Assembly: GCA_030615145.1 (NCBI GenBank) | Contig: JAUWZT010000020.1 | Span: forward strand, 1-21,820 | Source: Promethearchaeota archaeon | GTDB lineage: Archaea > Asgardarchaeota > Lokiarchaeia > Sigyniarchaeales > SOKP01 | Direction: 5' to 3' | Length of the DNA: 21,820 nucleotides | Part shown: piece by piece, positions 8,061 through 16,540 of the stretch | Layout of the letters: each line of letters starts with the position of its first letter | How positions within the stretch are numbered: position 1 is the stretch's first letter | Position numbers and translations under genes: made by a program | The notes under the pieces: generated by a model | What the model was told of the DNA's origin: nothing | The model's database searches: none | What the model saw: only the letters and a program-made list of their open reading frames with translations

Positions 8061-8738
8061 TTAATCTATAAGACGGGCAATAACTTTTATCATAGACATT
8101 ATCTGAATATCATTTCCTCGACTAATAATAAATGTAGCTAATTCATGAGGGTCTTCATCAACGGGTATAATGTTTATTCGACTTTGAACAAAACAATTCA
8201 CATCTTTTGCTGGATAGCTAACCTCAACTTTTAGCGGTTGTTCATTAGGGACGCTAAATTTAATAATCCATCCTCCCCAATCATCATCAGGATCAAATAA
8301 TTCAAAGTCTGTTAAATCAATCATTAAACTTACAAGTATTTCTCCTATAGCACTAGTATATCCACCCCTTATTTCTTCAATTATTGAACTAACTGTTAAC
8401 TCTCTAAGCGCTGTATATGAAAATTCATTTATTGAAGAAATATCTGGGGGGCTTTCGTGATATAATTGTTTTATCTTATTAGTCGTTGCGTCAGACTCGT
8501 ACAATTTTAAAATTAAAACCGCTCCCATTTCGACAGGGATTTCAATTTCAAACAAAAAATCATTTGTATCCTTATGATCACCTGCTAACAACCTTTCAGA
8601 AACCCTTGAAGTACCTCCAAAATGATACTCATGACCTTTTACAATCCAAGCGTGATATAATTCTGAACCGTCCCATAATTCATCTTGTGCATTAATTATA
8701 TATCTCGAATGTATAAAAGCTAATTTTACAGCGACCAT
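8061..8738 (-). CDS. Hypothetical 225-aa beta-rich protein
   Basis: The ATG start is followed by MVAVKLAFIHSRYIINAQ. The first 85 residues alternate short strands and turns (ELYHAWIV, EYHFGG, FLFEIEIP, AVLILKLYESDA), reminiscent of a C2-like beta-sandwich that ends in a D-x-D type loop. The rest is mixed, with the acidic loop FDPDDDWGGWI (about 147-157) and SYPAKDVNCFVQSR. It has no signal peptide or membrane segment. The acidic loops could bind calcium if the C2-like reading is right, but this is weak. It lies between two GNAT genes on the same strand with gaps of about 115 and 147 nt. Function unknown. Confidence 0.55.
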   Translation of the reverse strand: MVAVKLAFIHSRYIINAQDELWDGSELYHAWIVKGHEYHFGGTSRVSERLLAGDHKDTNDFLFEIEIPVEMGAVLILKLYESDATTNKIKQLYHESPPDISSINEFSYTALRELTVSSIIEEIRGGYTSAIGEILVSLMIDLTDFELFDPDDDWGGWIIKFSVPNEQPLKVEVSYPAKDVNCFVQSRINIIPVDEDPHELATFIISRGNDIQIMSMIKVIARLID

Positions 8739-8885
8739 AAATATTTCATCTTATAATTAAAATTTAAAGTTTACCTTAAACTAACTGAAATTCTATTAAA
8801 CCTGTAAATCCAGTGAATCATAAAAAACCGAAAAGATCTTTATTTGAGTTTCTTAAAATATGATAAAAAAATTATGGCAAATAAA

Positions 8886-10121
8886 TTAAACATTTATTTG
8901 TAAATTTAACATATCTACCAACTCTTGTCCTACTGGTAAAAGTTCAGCGTGAGGAACTTGACCCTCGAAGTAGTTAAACACCACATAATCTTCGAACGAT
9001 TTTTCGTCTTTTTTGAAGTTCCAGCATGGCACATATCCCCTCGCCCTAAAACCAAACTCGTAAAATAGTTGTTGGTATTCGGGGCTGAGAGCAGAAACGA
9101 ATACTTCGCTGTATCTAATGTGGTTTTCTTTAATCACTTTTAAAAATTCTTCCAGATATACGAAAAGCTCCTCAAGTGAATTTGCGTGATACTTGGTTTT
9201 TTCGAGGTTCTGAATGCAAGGCGTATGAAGGAATGTGAAATAGAATTTTGTCCCTGCGATAAAAAACTGGAAATATTGATACCCATATTTGTCGTTAATA
9301 ACGTCTTTTCTAAACCTTTTTTGCATCGAAGCTATTTTTTCGTAATCCAAGTTTATGTCGGGAGAGACTAGCTGGAACTTTCCTAAATTATACAGGTTGT
9401 CGCAATGTAAAAAACTGTCGAGCGCGTTCCTGATGAGTAGCGGAGTTTGGTGTTCTCTATATCCGTTTAGCGCTTTCTTTCTGAAAACTACGCCCATTAC
9501 GTCCGATTCTACTTGGTCGAAAAAGACATCTTTGTTAGGAAAAAACGCCACGGTGTTTATCCCGCACACAGAAGTTATATATTGAGAAGCGGCGTGGGCG
9601 GTTCGGTTCTCGCAATACCACATTAATATCTCGTCCTTGTAAGTGCTCCACATCCAAGCGTACGAGCCGATAATCGCTTTGGTAACGTCGATAATTCTTT
9701 GGTATTCTTTCCGGATCATAAATCCACCAGTGTATCCTTTTCGATGTTCGAAGTCTAAGGCGCACCTGAAACAACCAACGACATCGTTCTCAATTTTAAA
9801 GAGGATGAAGTGGTGTTCGGGGCTTACGATCATTTTCTTAACTTCTTTGGGATCTTCTATCTCTTTGTATGGATACGAACCTTCGTAAACTTCCTTGCAA
9901 ATGTTCGCAATTTCAATGGCGTCCTTCGGTCTCGCTAAAAAGAGCGTGGGGCTTATTTTGTCCGAACCTAACTTGGAATCGATGGCAAAATCTAAGTCCA
10001 TACCGCTCTCTAAGTCTATGCTCAACACGCCTTCGAATATATCCAAGAATTCGTCTACCGACTTTGGGTTGAGTTTTTTGTGCGGAATTATAGGAACGAT
10101 TATCGCTTCTTGAGTGATCAT
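8886..10121 (-). CDS. GNAT-like acyltransferase, full length (copy 2)
   Basis: 411 aa. Residues 1-55 form an acidic N-terminal segment (MITQEAIIVPIIPHKKLNP). Residues about 57-200 form a GNAT-like core: SPTLFLARPKDAIEIANICKE, HFILFKIENDVVGCFRCALD, then GGFMIRKEYQRIIDVTKAIIG. The usual R-x-x-G-x-G/A loop is replaced by KEYQRIIDV, so acyl-CoA binding by this half is uncertain. Residues about 225-410 form a second region ending in strand-helix repeats (SEVFVSALSPEYQQLFYEFGFRARGYVPCW), which resembles the end of a second GNAT fold (the LY-x3-GF-x4 pattern). Copy 1 at 124-630 is a truncated duplicate. Divergently oriented from an E1-like gene in both copies, which points to a common pathway. The promoter is shared with copy 1. 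Confidence 0.75.
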   Translation of the reverse strand: MITQEAIIVPIIPHKKLNPKSVDEFLDIFEGVLSIDLESGMDLDFAIDSKLGSDKISPTLFLARPKDAIEIANICKEVYEGSYPYKEIEDPKEVKKMIVSPEHHFILFKIENDVVGCFRCALDFEHRKGYTGGFMIRKEYQRIIDVTKAIIGSYAWMWSTYKDEILMWYCENRTAHAASQYITSVCGINTVAFFPNKDVFFDQVESDVMGVVFRKKALNGYREHQTPLLIRNALDSFLHCDNLYNLGKFQLVSPDINLDYEKIASMQKRFRKDVINDKYGYQYFQFFIAGTKFYFTFLHTPCIQNLEKTKYHANSLEELFVYLEEFLKVIKENHIRYSEVFVSALSPEYQQLFYEFGFRARGYVPCWNFKKDEKSFEDYVVFNYFEGQVPHAELLPVGQELVDMLNLQINV

Positions 10122-10152
10122 TTTTTAATCCGGTAAATACATTTTATGTAAT

Positions 10153-10188
10153 GGAGAGCACAATTTACCAGTCTATTTAAAGGACAAA
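10153..10188 (-). promoter_or_regulatory. Promoter/leader of GNAT copy 2
   Basis: The TATA-like TTTAAATA is at about 10174-10181 on the minus strand. The 36-nt block matches 662-697 at 34 of 36 positions, while the sequence beyond it (upstream of 10200) differs from copy 1. The spacing to the ATG is similar in both copies. Confidence 0.6.
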
Positions 10189-10332
10189 TAGGATTTTTTT
10201 AAAATCATAACTATCAAATAAAGAGTTAGTCAATTACTCTTGACGATAAATATTGGTAGTTATTTCACTTTAGTTACGCTTTTATCATTATCATTACTAA
10301 AGTTAAATAGTAAAACTTTAGCAAGTAATTGG

Positions 10333-11226
10333 TGAATTATAATTTCAATCAATCAGAGTACCTTAAAAAGACTCACGTTTATAAAATATTTATATCAAAA
10401 CGGGATTGCGCAATCTTACAAATCGAGTCCTCAAGATTCTGCTGCAATATTAATGTTCCACGACTCTATCGATTTCTTCTTGCAATTAGCGTCGACATTT
10501 TTGAATACGACTGTAAGGTCAGGAGCAAGTTTTATGGAATATTGGGATCCTATCAATCAGAAGTTAGGTAAAGATCAACTCTCACAGAAAACTGCAATGA
10601 ATAGATTAAATAAAGCAAGAGCAAATCTTAAACATCAAGGACTTCTATTGACTAAAACGGATATTGAATCTTTTCGTATTAATTCTAAAGATTTCTTTGA
10701 AGATAATACGCTACTAGTGTTTAAAATTATTTTTAATGAATTGAGCTTTCTTGATTTAGTAGAAAATAGTAACGTAAAGCAAAAATTAATAAATGCTCAA
10801 GACGCGTTAGATTCTGGAGAATTTAAAAAAAGCCTTGAAGGGGTAGGAGCTGCTTATAATCAATTAATAGAAGATTACGAAAAATCAAAAGAAATTATGC
10901 CTAGTAGATCAATTTTTGATATTGGAGGTGAAATAAGGCAGGCTGGGAGGGTAATCCCGTCAGATGAGGGAATTGCTGAATTGGTAAGAGTAATGAGACA
11001 ATTTCAACAAGATTTAAAACCTTTATTGTTCAAATTTGATTATCGTAAGTATTCAAAATTTAAATATTTTACACCTGATATTTTTACCTTGGGTGGTAAA
11101 CCCATTTGGCGTCATGAAGATAAAAGGACTTTTACATTAGAAGGTGCAGAATTCTGTATTGATTTCGTTATCGAATGTGCTCTCCAATTACAAGAATTCG
11201 ATTTTGAAATTGATCCACTTTTTTAA
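10333..11226 (+). CDS. Hypothetical helical protein inserted between GNAT and E1 copy 2
   Basis: The first ATG is at 10453 (257 aa), but the same frame is open from 10334 and the extra 40 residues look coding: TLKRLTFIKYLYQNG followed by SPQDSAAILMFHDSIDFFLQL. That region, with its FIKYLY and FHDSIDFFLQL helices, is the better N-terminus of the protein. No ATG, GTG or TTG precedes 10453 in frame, so the start is either a rare codon (for example ATT) or lost through a frameshift; the overlapping frame from GTG 10329 is open too. The rest is mostly helical, with SQKTAMNRLNKARANLKHQG and a C-terminal REDKRTFTLEGAEF-like strand region (actual WRHEDKRTFTLEGAEF). The family is not recognised; an HEPN-like fold is possible. 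Copy 1 of the GNAT/E1 pair has no counterpart. Confidence 0.6.
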
Positions 11227-11265
11227 AGAATATTTATTATTTTTTTCTCTTATCGTTTTTTTTTC

Positions 11266-11342
11266 TTAATATATCTTCTTGGATTTAGCGCTATAACAGA
11301 ATTAAATTTCTATAAAAAACAACAAAAATAGATGAAAAATAA
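11266..11342 (+). promoter_or_regulatory. Promoter/leader of E1-like gene copy 2
   Basis: The TATA-like TTAATATA (from 11266) is followed by TATCTTCTTGGATT (11272-11285) and CAACAAAAATAGATGA (11320-11335), identical to the copy-1 elements and at nearly the same distance from the ATG (71 against 69 nt for the first element). Confidence 0.55.
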
Positions 11343-12200
11343 ATGTTTACAAATCAAAAATTGGAATCTTGGTCAAAACCCTACTGGGAACACGTGATTC
11401 GAAACATCGGACCCATTACATTCGAGGAACAAGAGACGATTAGAACTTCTCGCGTCGCAGTACTCGGAGTAGGCGGTTTAGGCGGACCACTCGCAGAAAA
11501 TCTCGTAAGAGCGGGCTGTCAAAACTTAGTTATTTGCGATTTTGATGTGTTCGACGAATCCAACTTAAACCGGCAAATTTGCACCATCGATGACATCGGA
11601 AAACCGAAAATCGATGTGGTAGAAGCATTTTTACAGAAGATCGATCCCGAAGTAAGCGTCAGGAAGTTTTTTAAGATTACCCAGCAAAACATTGATGCAA
11701 TCGTTGAGGGCGTGAAAGTGATAGCGTTAACCTTAGACGATCCCGCTACTTCAATCTTTATTGCCAGAGAAGATCGAAAGCGGGGAATCCCCATGATCGA
11801 GTCGTGGGCCGTACCATTCTTGTTTACTTGGTGGTTTACTCCCGATAGCGTCGATTACGAAGAATGTTACGGATTAGAAACCAGAAAATTCAATTACTTC
11901 GAGCTTTCTAACCTAAAGAAAGAGATCAACCTCGCAACCTATCAAGCCCTGTTACCGAAAGTGTTTACGATGCCCGGAGTCAGAGAAAAATACGACAGAG
12001 AGCCGGGAGCGTTCGAAGAGATGATGGCGGGAAACATCGGAGCTCGCTCGTTTGCGCCGTTCGTGAGGATCACAGCGGATTTTCTTTCGGTAGACGTAAT
12101 TTTTTCCGGAATTCTGGATGTAAAACCAAAGAACTTAGCTCCAAACCTGAAAGGGTTCGATTACATCAACATGGAAGTGCGTGAATCTAAATTGGAATGA
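11343..12200 (+). CDS. ThiF/MoeB/E1-like adenylyltransferase (copy 2)
   Basis: 285 aa, paralogous to 917-1783 with the same key residues: GVGGLG (42-47), D66 and D68 in CDFD, SNLNRQ with R77 and Q78, K89 in GKPK, D132-D133 and C175 in YEECYGLE. No CxxC zinc pairs. The two genes differ at many third codon positions and at scattered surface residues, so both appear to be kept by purifying selection rather than one being a fresh assembly duplicate. The C-terminal tails differ most (ESKLE against EASLISNN). The GNAT partner of this copy is complete, so this is the more likely functional unit. The substrate is unknown. Confidence 0.85.
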   Translation: MFTNQKLESWSKPYWEHVIRNIGPITFEEQETIRTSRVAVLGVGGLGGPLAENLVRAGCQNLVICDFDVFDESNLNRQICTIDDIGKPKIDVVEAFLQKIDPEVSVRKFFKITQQNIDAIVEGVKVIALTLDDPATSIFIAREDRKRGIPMIESWAVPFLFTWWFTPDSVDYEECYGLETRKFNYFELSNLKKEINLATYQALLPKVFTMPGVREKYDREPGAFEEMMAGNIGARSFAPFVRITADFLSVDVIFSGILDVKPKNLAPNLKGFDYINMEVRESKLE

Positions 12201-12433
12201 TTTTTATTCAATTCATTCACTACCTTACTTTTTTTTCTATGATTTTCCCATATATCGAGATAATATATTGCTCATATATTCATAAAATGGGAGGGGCTCC
12301 ATGTCCATTTTTAAAAGGTTTTCGTATATGGTCAAAATATTGCAATTATTGGAGAAAACCCTTGCTTACTTGGTTCTGGTCAACCTATGGCCTAATTTAA
12401 TTAATATATAGCAAAAGAATTAAGTTTTTTGAA
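12201..12433. other. Spacer with a possible frameshifted coding remnant
   Basis: After the E1 stop come T-rich runs compatible with termination. At 12288-12390 one plus frame reads MGGAPCPFLKGF and an adjacent frame continues VYGQNIAIIGENPCLLGSGQ before a stop. Read together they look protein-like, but too little remains to name a family. The 67-aa frame beginning at 12197 is otherwise unconvincing. Confidence 0.2.
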
Positions 12434-13468
12434 TCAAATTTTGTCGAGAAAATTAAAAAAATCTTCGTTAGAATTTGAGATAAATCTATCAATATATTCT
12501 TTAGCAGAAAATAAAATCTTTTCTATAATTTGTTTGAGTTGAACAGAAAGATCTAAATAAATTTTAAATAGAACTAAATAAAATGTAATTAAGAAAATAA
12601 TAACTTTATAAAAATCATTAATGTAATCTTCCAAACTCAAGATAATTTGTTTTTCTCTGTCGAATAGAATAATCTTATTATGTTTAATTTCATGTTCCTT
12701 GGTTAAATATAAATTTTGATGAAAAATTGAATTACGATAATTAGCTAAAAGACTATCAGCATTTACCTTATTTAATACATACCCGATTGATAAATCTCTT
12801 TTATCCAAATAATTATACCTTTTTCCCCAGGAAATGTATTTTAATTTTAAAAGGAGTAATAATGCATTTTTTAGAGGTCCTTCGATAATCTGGGCATATT
12901 TAAGTGTCCAATCACTCATATATTTCTTATATTCATGTTTATTTGCATTTTCAAGAATTTCTTCAAATTCTTTTTTTTCTTGAAAAATTAGAATACTATC
13001 AATTATGGTAAAAAAATTTATTCCTTTAAAGAAATTTGAACCAAATGAAACGACTATTTCTTTAGTTTTAATAGCATTGTTTATACTAATAGCTTTTATA
13101 AATTTGGTTAAAGACTTGTAAAGAGTCTTGTCAATAATAGGAACACTTAAAATAATTTCCTCAATATTATAAAGAAGAATTTCTAAGATATTTAAAATTA
13201 ATTCTCGTGTAGTTTCATCTAGTAGAAAGTTTTGAATAATCTCATATCCAATTTTATATCTTTCTAAATTTGAATTTACATTATTAAGTAGTTCTAATCT
13301 TTTTATTATTTGGGGATCCTTTTTCCAGATAATAAACTTACTTTTTAATTTATTATAAGTCGGTTCAAACATTTGCTTAATTTTATCATCAATATTCTCT
13401 TCCAAATTTTCAAAAATATTGTTTTTTTTAAAAAAGAGATTGATTATCCTTGATATATTCAAAGCCAA
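12434..13468 (-). CDS. HEPN-motif protein, candidate ribonuclease of a defence or toxin system
   Basis: This 344-aa, Lys/Ile/Asn-rich, almost all-helical protein contains YRNSIFHQNLYL, in which R245, N246 and H250 give the R-x4-H motif with Asn after Arg that marks catalytic HEPN ribonuclease domains. The helix before it (GPLKNALLLLLKLKYISWGKRY, about 197-218) suits the preceding HEPN helices. The N-terminal 170 residues are helical and not recognised. The C-terminal IFLITFYLVLFKIYLDL (291-307) is strongly hydrophobic and could be a membrane helix or part of the fold. The start is TTG (13468), since a stop lies two codons upstream. It is divergent from a broken P-loop ATPase gene at 13643. 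HEPN proteins often pair with an antitoxin or ATPase, but I see no intact partner. Confidence 0.6.
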   Translation of the reverse strand: MALNISRIINLFFKKNNIFENLEENIDDKIKQMFEPTYNKLKSKFIIWKKDPQIIKRLELLNNVNSNLERYKIGYEIIQNFLLDETTRELILNILEILLYNIEEIILSVPIIDKTLYKSLTKFIKAISINNAIKTKEIVVSFGSNFFKGINFFTIIDSILIFQEKKEFEEILENANKHEYKKYMSDWTLKYAQIIEGPLKNALLLLLKLKYISWGKRYNYLDKRDLSIGYVLNKVNADSLLANYRNSIFHQNLYLTKEHEIKHNKIILFDREKQIILSLEDYINDFYKVIIFLITFYLVLFKIYLDLSVQLKQIIEKILFSAKEYIDRFISNSNEDFFNFLDKI

Positions 13469-13570
13469 AATTTATCAACTATTTTCCGATTTCTATCTTT
13501 ATAAAAATATAGTAAATCAACTATTTTATTTTTTGGTTCAATTAAATAGAAAATATATTTAATTTAAGGG

Positions 13571-13633
13571 TATTTAATATAATAGGACAAAAACATAGAA
13601 ACAATGTGATCAGGATTAAAAGTTAATTGGGAG
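13571..13633 (+). promoter_or_regulatory. Promoter and ribosome-binding site of the ATPase-like gene
   Basis: The TATA-like TATTTAATAT (13571-13580) is about 65 nt upstream of the GTG start. GGGAG at 13629-13633, 9 nt before the GTG at 13643, supports that start codon. Confidence 0.4.
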
Positions 13634-13642
13634 ATTTAAATA

Positions 13643-14377
13643 GTGAGTAATAAAAGTTTATCATCTTTAGAAGAACGCTTAAAAGAACATTTCGATAAAG
13701 AAGGAAACGAAAATAATGATTATGTTGGTCTTATTTATGAAGAACTTGGTAAATTTAAAATTTCTAGTCCTGAAGAAAAAATAAATAAAATTTTAAGGGT
13801 AGCTATTAATTTAATGGAATATGCTGGAATTAAATTCAATTCAAGTGCTTATATTAATGATCTTGAGCCCTTGGAATATAATACCTTCGATAACCAATAT
13901 TCAATAAGAGAGATTAATGACTTTTATAATCAATTAACTGAAGAAGAAAAATATCTTTATTGGGAGTTTTCGATAAAAAAAGATAATTTTTTAATGGTTG
14001 AACATATTTTCCAATCTTCTGTTGATCTGAATTTAAGAGAATTATTTATTCGTGGCATCAATGAAAAATGGATAAAATCAAATGCAATTGTATTCTTTTC
14101 AAGGATTTTCTTAATAACAATCCTAAGAAAATTAATATCGACTAATAAAATTATATCTGCAAACCCTTCAGTTTGGATAAAAAGTATTAAATTGCCTCAA
14201 GTTAACTCATTACCCTCAGGTGAGTTATCGGAATTAGGAAAAGTTAACATTTTTATAGGGAAAAATAATCAATCAAAATCTAGATTTTTAAAATTTATCA
14301 AAGTCCTGTTGTTAGCACTCAGTGACTTATATGAGTTTAGTCAAAAATTTGGTAATATCGATCTATTAGTAAGTTAA
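13643..14377 (+). CDS. P-loop ATPase (AAA15/SMC-like), truncated after Walker A
   Basis: The 244-aa frame starts at GTG with a good ribosome-binding site. Residues 1-170 are a helical N-terminal domain of unknown type. Residues about 178-215 read IKSIKLPQVNSL...GKVNIFIGKNNQSKS, the usual start of an AAA15/OLD/SMC-type ATPase: strand, turn, then a P-loop at 206-213, with Ser in place of the last Gly. Only about 20 native residues follow (LYEFSQ). From 14345 on, the DNA is a copy of part of the caspase-like gene on the other strand, so the last ten residues are foreign and all other ATPase motifs (signature, Walker B) are missing. The product should be inactive as an ATPase. Before truncation the gene and the divergent HEPN gene could have been one defence locus. 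Confidence 0.65.
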   Translation: MSNKSLSSLEERLKEHFDKEGNENNDYVGLIYEELGKFKISSPEEKINKILRVAINLMEYAGIKFNSSAYINDLEPLEYNTFDNQYSIREINDFYNQLTEEEKYLYWEFSIKKDNFLMVEHIFQSSVDLNLRELFIRGINEKWIKSNAIVFFSRIFLITILRKLISTNKIISANPSVWIKSIKLPQVNSLPSGELSELGKVNIFIGKNNQSKSRFLKFIKVLLLALSDLYEFSQKFGNIDLLVS

Positions 14378-14573
14378 AATTAGCTTGAGCATCGTCTGAA
14401 TATTGAAATTGGGTATTAATAAGTAAAGCTATTACATAACCCATCATAATAGCATCTAAAACGCCGTTCCACCCGATAATATATTTATCTGTATTCTTAG
14501 TAAAATTATAAATATTCGCTCCAAAATAAGTGGTTAGAAATATAAGTTGAGAATTAGTCTGACTTAGTAATAT
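14345..14573 (-). pseudogene. Partial copy of the caspase-like gene with the catalytic Cys changed to Tyr
   Basis: 229 nt match 15764-15992 along their whole length with scattered differences. The minus strand reads LLSQTNSQLIFLTTYFGANIY, against LATCFGANIY in the intact gene, so the Cys131 equivalent is Tyr (TAT for TGT). It continues DAIMMGYVIALL to NLLIDRYYQI and stops shortly after. The copy has no start codon and no His region. It ends inside the broken ATPase gene on one side and abuts the four-helix membrane protein gene on the other. Confidence 0.8.
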
Positions 14574-14613
14574 TTCATTTATAAATGAAGTAGCTACGAT
14601 CTCTTCTAATGGT

Positions 14614-15066
14614 TTAATTTTTAACCTTGTATTTTTCCAACTTCACGGGCCAATATAAACAAAGAATAATGGAGCCCAAAGTAGATGTTATAATAATTAA
14701 AATACCGTATACCATGCCCAATAGACCAGGGATTGACCAAAAGATTATTGATAAAACAAACCCCATAAATAATATGAAGAAACCGTTTATTAATACGATT
14801 ATTTGATGAGCCAGCACGTGTTTGCTCCCGAGTTTTGCACGAGAAATCGATACACACCCTTCAACTAAAAAAAAAATAAAAAGTAAAAAGTCAGTAAAAA
14901 CTGGGAAGGATCCCCAAGAATATGAACGCCACCACCGTAAAAATCCCAAGGCAATAAATGTGATACCTAGTAGTAATGCACCCCCAGGTTTTATAAATGG
15001 CTTTAATGGTTCTCCTGTTTTAGATGAAATGGGTAATTCCAACTTTTTAGTATTTTTTTTTTCCAG
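14614..15066 (-). CDS. Small membrane protein with four predicted helices
   Basis: Hydrophobic stretches: GGALLLGITFIALGFL, FLLFIFFLVEGCVSI, IIVLINGFFILFMGFVLSII and GLLGMVYGILIIITSTLGSIILCLYW, with a short basic C-terminus (KLEKYKVKN). A strong GGAGG (15074-15078) lies 7 nt before a CTG at 15066 that would start LEKKNTKKLELP; the next usual start is the TTG at 15042, giving 142 aa, which lacks that spacing. I extended to the CTG on this basis. The gene sits between the broken caspase-like copy and the intact caspase-like gene, all on the minus strand. I do not recognise the family; it may be a partner of the membrane caspase-like protein. Confidence 0.55.
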   Translation of the reverse strand: MEKKNTKKLELPISSKTGEPLKPFIKPGGALLLGITFIALGFLRWWRSYSWGSFPVFTDFLLFIFFLVEGCVSISRAKLGSKHVLAHQIIVLINGFFILFMGFVLSIIFWSIPGLLGMVYGILIIITSTLGSIILCLYWPVKLEKYKVKN

Positions 15067-15281
15067 TTTTATTCCTCCATTATAATATTTATTATTATAG
15101 TTTTTAACGCTTACTTTTTATATTACTTCATTTATTTTTTTTAAGAATAGTTTTTCAATAGTTTTTATAGGATTATCGAGATCTTAGATAATTTACTCGA
15201 TCTTGATAATAATTAGAATTAAAAATCTGATAAATAAAAAAAAAATTGATTTTATTAAGCTTTTTCTCAAGCTATATTTTA

Positions 15282-16337
15282 CTATATTGACATCCATGTC
15301 CAATCGTGTATCATACCTCCAAAAACCATATAAAATAGCGTTGCCGAAGCAATGTCAGGGATAAAAAGGAAATTGTACACAGTAGATCCTGATTGGGCAT
15401 ATCCATGTATATACGAGCCTATTGGAGGCCACCCAAAGAACTCAAAAGATATCCAAGCATAACCATTAGTATGATGATCTTCACTAGCACCTAGAGCTGA
15501 AAATATATTAATAATTTCAAGGACCAGTAAACCAAAAAAAACACCCCCCACTATACCTACTCCAGAAAGAGAAAAAAGTATGCCGAAAATAGCTAAAACC
15601 CATGTTAAAAATGTATTAAGATTATTCAAAATACTTACTTCTGACGAGGTAAATTTAAGATGCGCGATAACGGAAGAAGCTATTAACCATCCAAACCATC
15701 CATATGTATTAATTTTTTGTATTTTAGTCCAAAGTAATGGTATAATTTGCTCAGGGTGTTCAGAAATTTGGTAATATCGATCTATTAGTAAGTTTAAATT
15801 AGCTTGAGCATTGTCTAAGTATTGAAATTTGGCATTAACAAGTAAGGCTATCATATAACCCATCATAATAGCATCAGATACGCCGCTCCACCCGATAATA
15901 TTTTTATCTGTATTCTTAGTAAAATTATAAATATTCGCTCCAAAACAAGTAGCTAGAAATATAAATTTAGCATTAGTCTGACTAAGTAATATCGATAATT
16001 TAGCCCAAGAAATCAATTCATCATTAATAATCATCCCTTTTTCCGTACCATGAGAAAATATCACAAGAATGTCATTAGAATCGGATGTTAAAATACTATC
16101 TTTTTTCTTAACTTTGATATTGCTATTGATATTTTCTTGAAATGCTAAAACACTGGTAATTACAGCTTCATCATCAGATCCCATCACTAATGTAATTTTT
16201 TGATTTTTTTTTATTGATGTAGAACTTTGTAAACCAATGTTAATCTCATTATTTTGGTCGTAGTTTTCAATTTTTGACTCAGGTAATAATGTTATAAGAC
16301 CTACCATGAAAAAGCTAGAACAAATACATAGTATCAA
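15282..16337 (-). CDS. Membrane-anchored caspase-like (clan CD) cysteine peptidase candidate
   Basis: A 351-aa frame. A hydrophobic N-terminal segment (about 1-19) suggests a signal anchor. Residues 46-165 look like a caspase/gingipain-type core: NDILVIFSHGTEKGMII with H96-G97, then AKFIFLATCFGANIY with C131, the strand-HG and strand-C dyad of clan CD. The C-terminal half has hydrophobic segments at about 213-225, 243-262 and 263-283 and an aromatic Gly-rich region (284-351), so the protein is probably multi-pass with the core outside the cell. The TTG at 16337 gives this length, but the frame is open to about 16395 and encodes KGEKKINNKKKYKAILLILC, a basic stretch normally found before a signal anchor, behind an AGGTGA; the true start may be an upstream ATT. 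Two broken partial copies lie nearby. Confidence 0.55.
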   Translation of the reverse strand: MILCICSSFFMVGLITLLPESKIENYDQNNEINIGLQSSTSIKKNQKITLVMGSDDEAVITSVLAFQENINSNIKVKKKDSILTSDSNDILVIFSHGTEKGMIINDELISWAKLSILLSQTNAKFIFLATCFGANIYNFTKNTDKNIIGWSGVSDAIMMGYMIALLVNAKFQYLDNAQANLNLLIDRYYQISEHPEQIIPLLWTKIQKINTYGWFGWLIASSVIAHLKFTSSEVSILNNLNTFLTWVLAIFGILFSLSGVGIVGGVFFGLLVLEIINIFSALGASEDHHTNGYAWISFEFFGWPPIGSYIHGYAQSGSTVYNFLFIPDIASATLFYMVFGGMIHDWTWMSI

Positions 16338-16540
16338 TAAAATCGCTTTATACTTTTTTTTATTATTAATCTTCTTTTCACCTTTTGATTTTTAGTAAAA
16401 TTAATGTTACTAAAATGTAGAATTCAAAGTTCCTATTTAAACTTTTTTCTCTCTAATCGCCTCTCCTCTCTCTGTATCATATTTTATTTTGCTTTCTTTT
16501 TTTGAAAGACATCATAAACTAATATTAAGAATAGATGGAC

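Noticed and set aside
9535..9774. 79-aa frame on the minus strand
   Set aside because: It is an out-of-frame shadow of the GNAT-like gene, whose frame is conserved in the second copy.
14621..14857. 78-aa frame on the minus strand
   Set aside because: It overlaps the four-helix membrane protein in another frame and lacks the hydrophobic periodicity of the real product.
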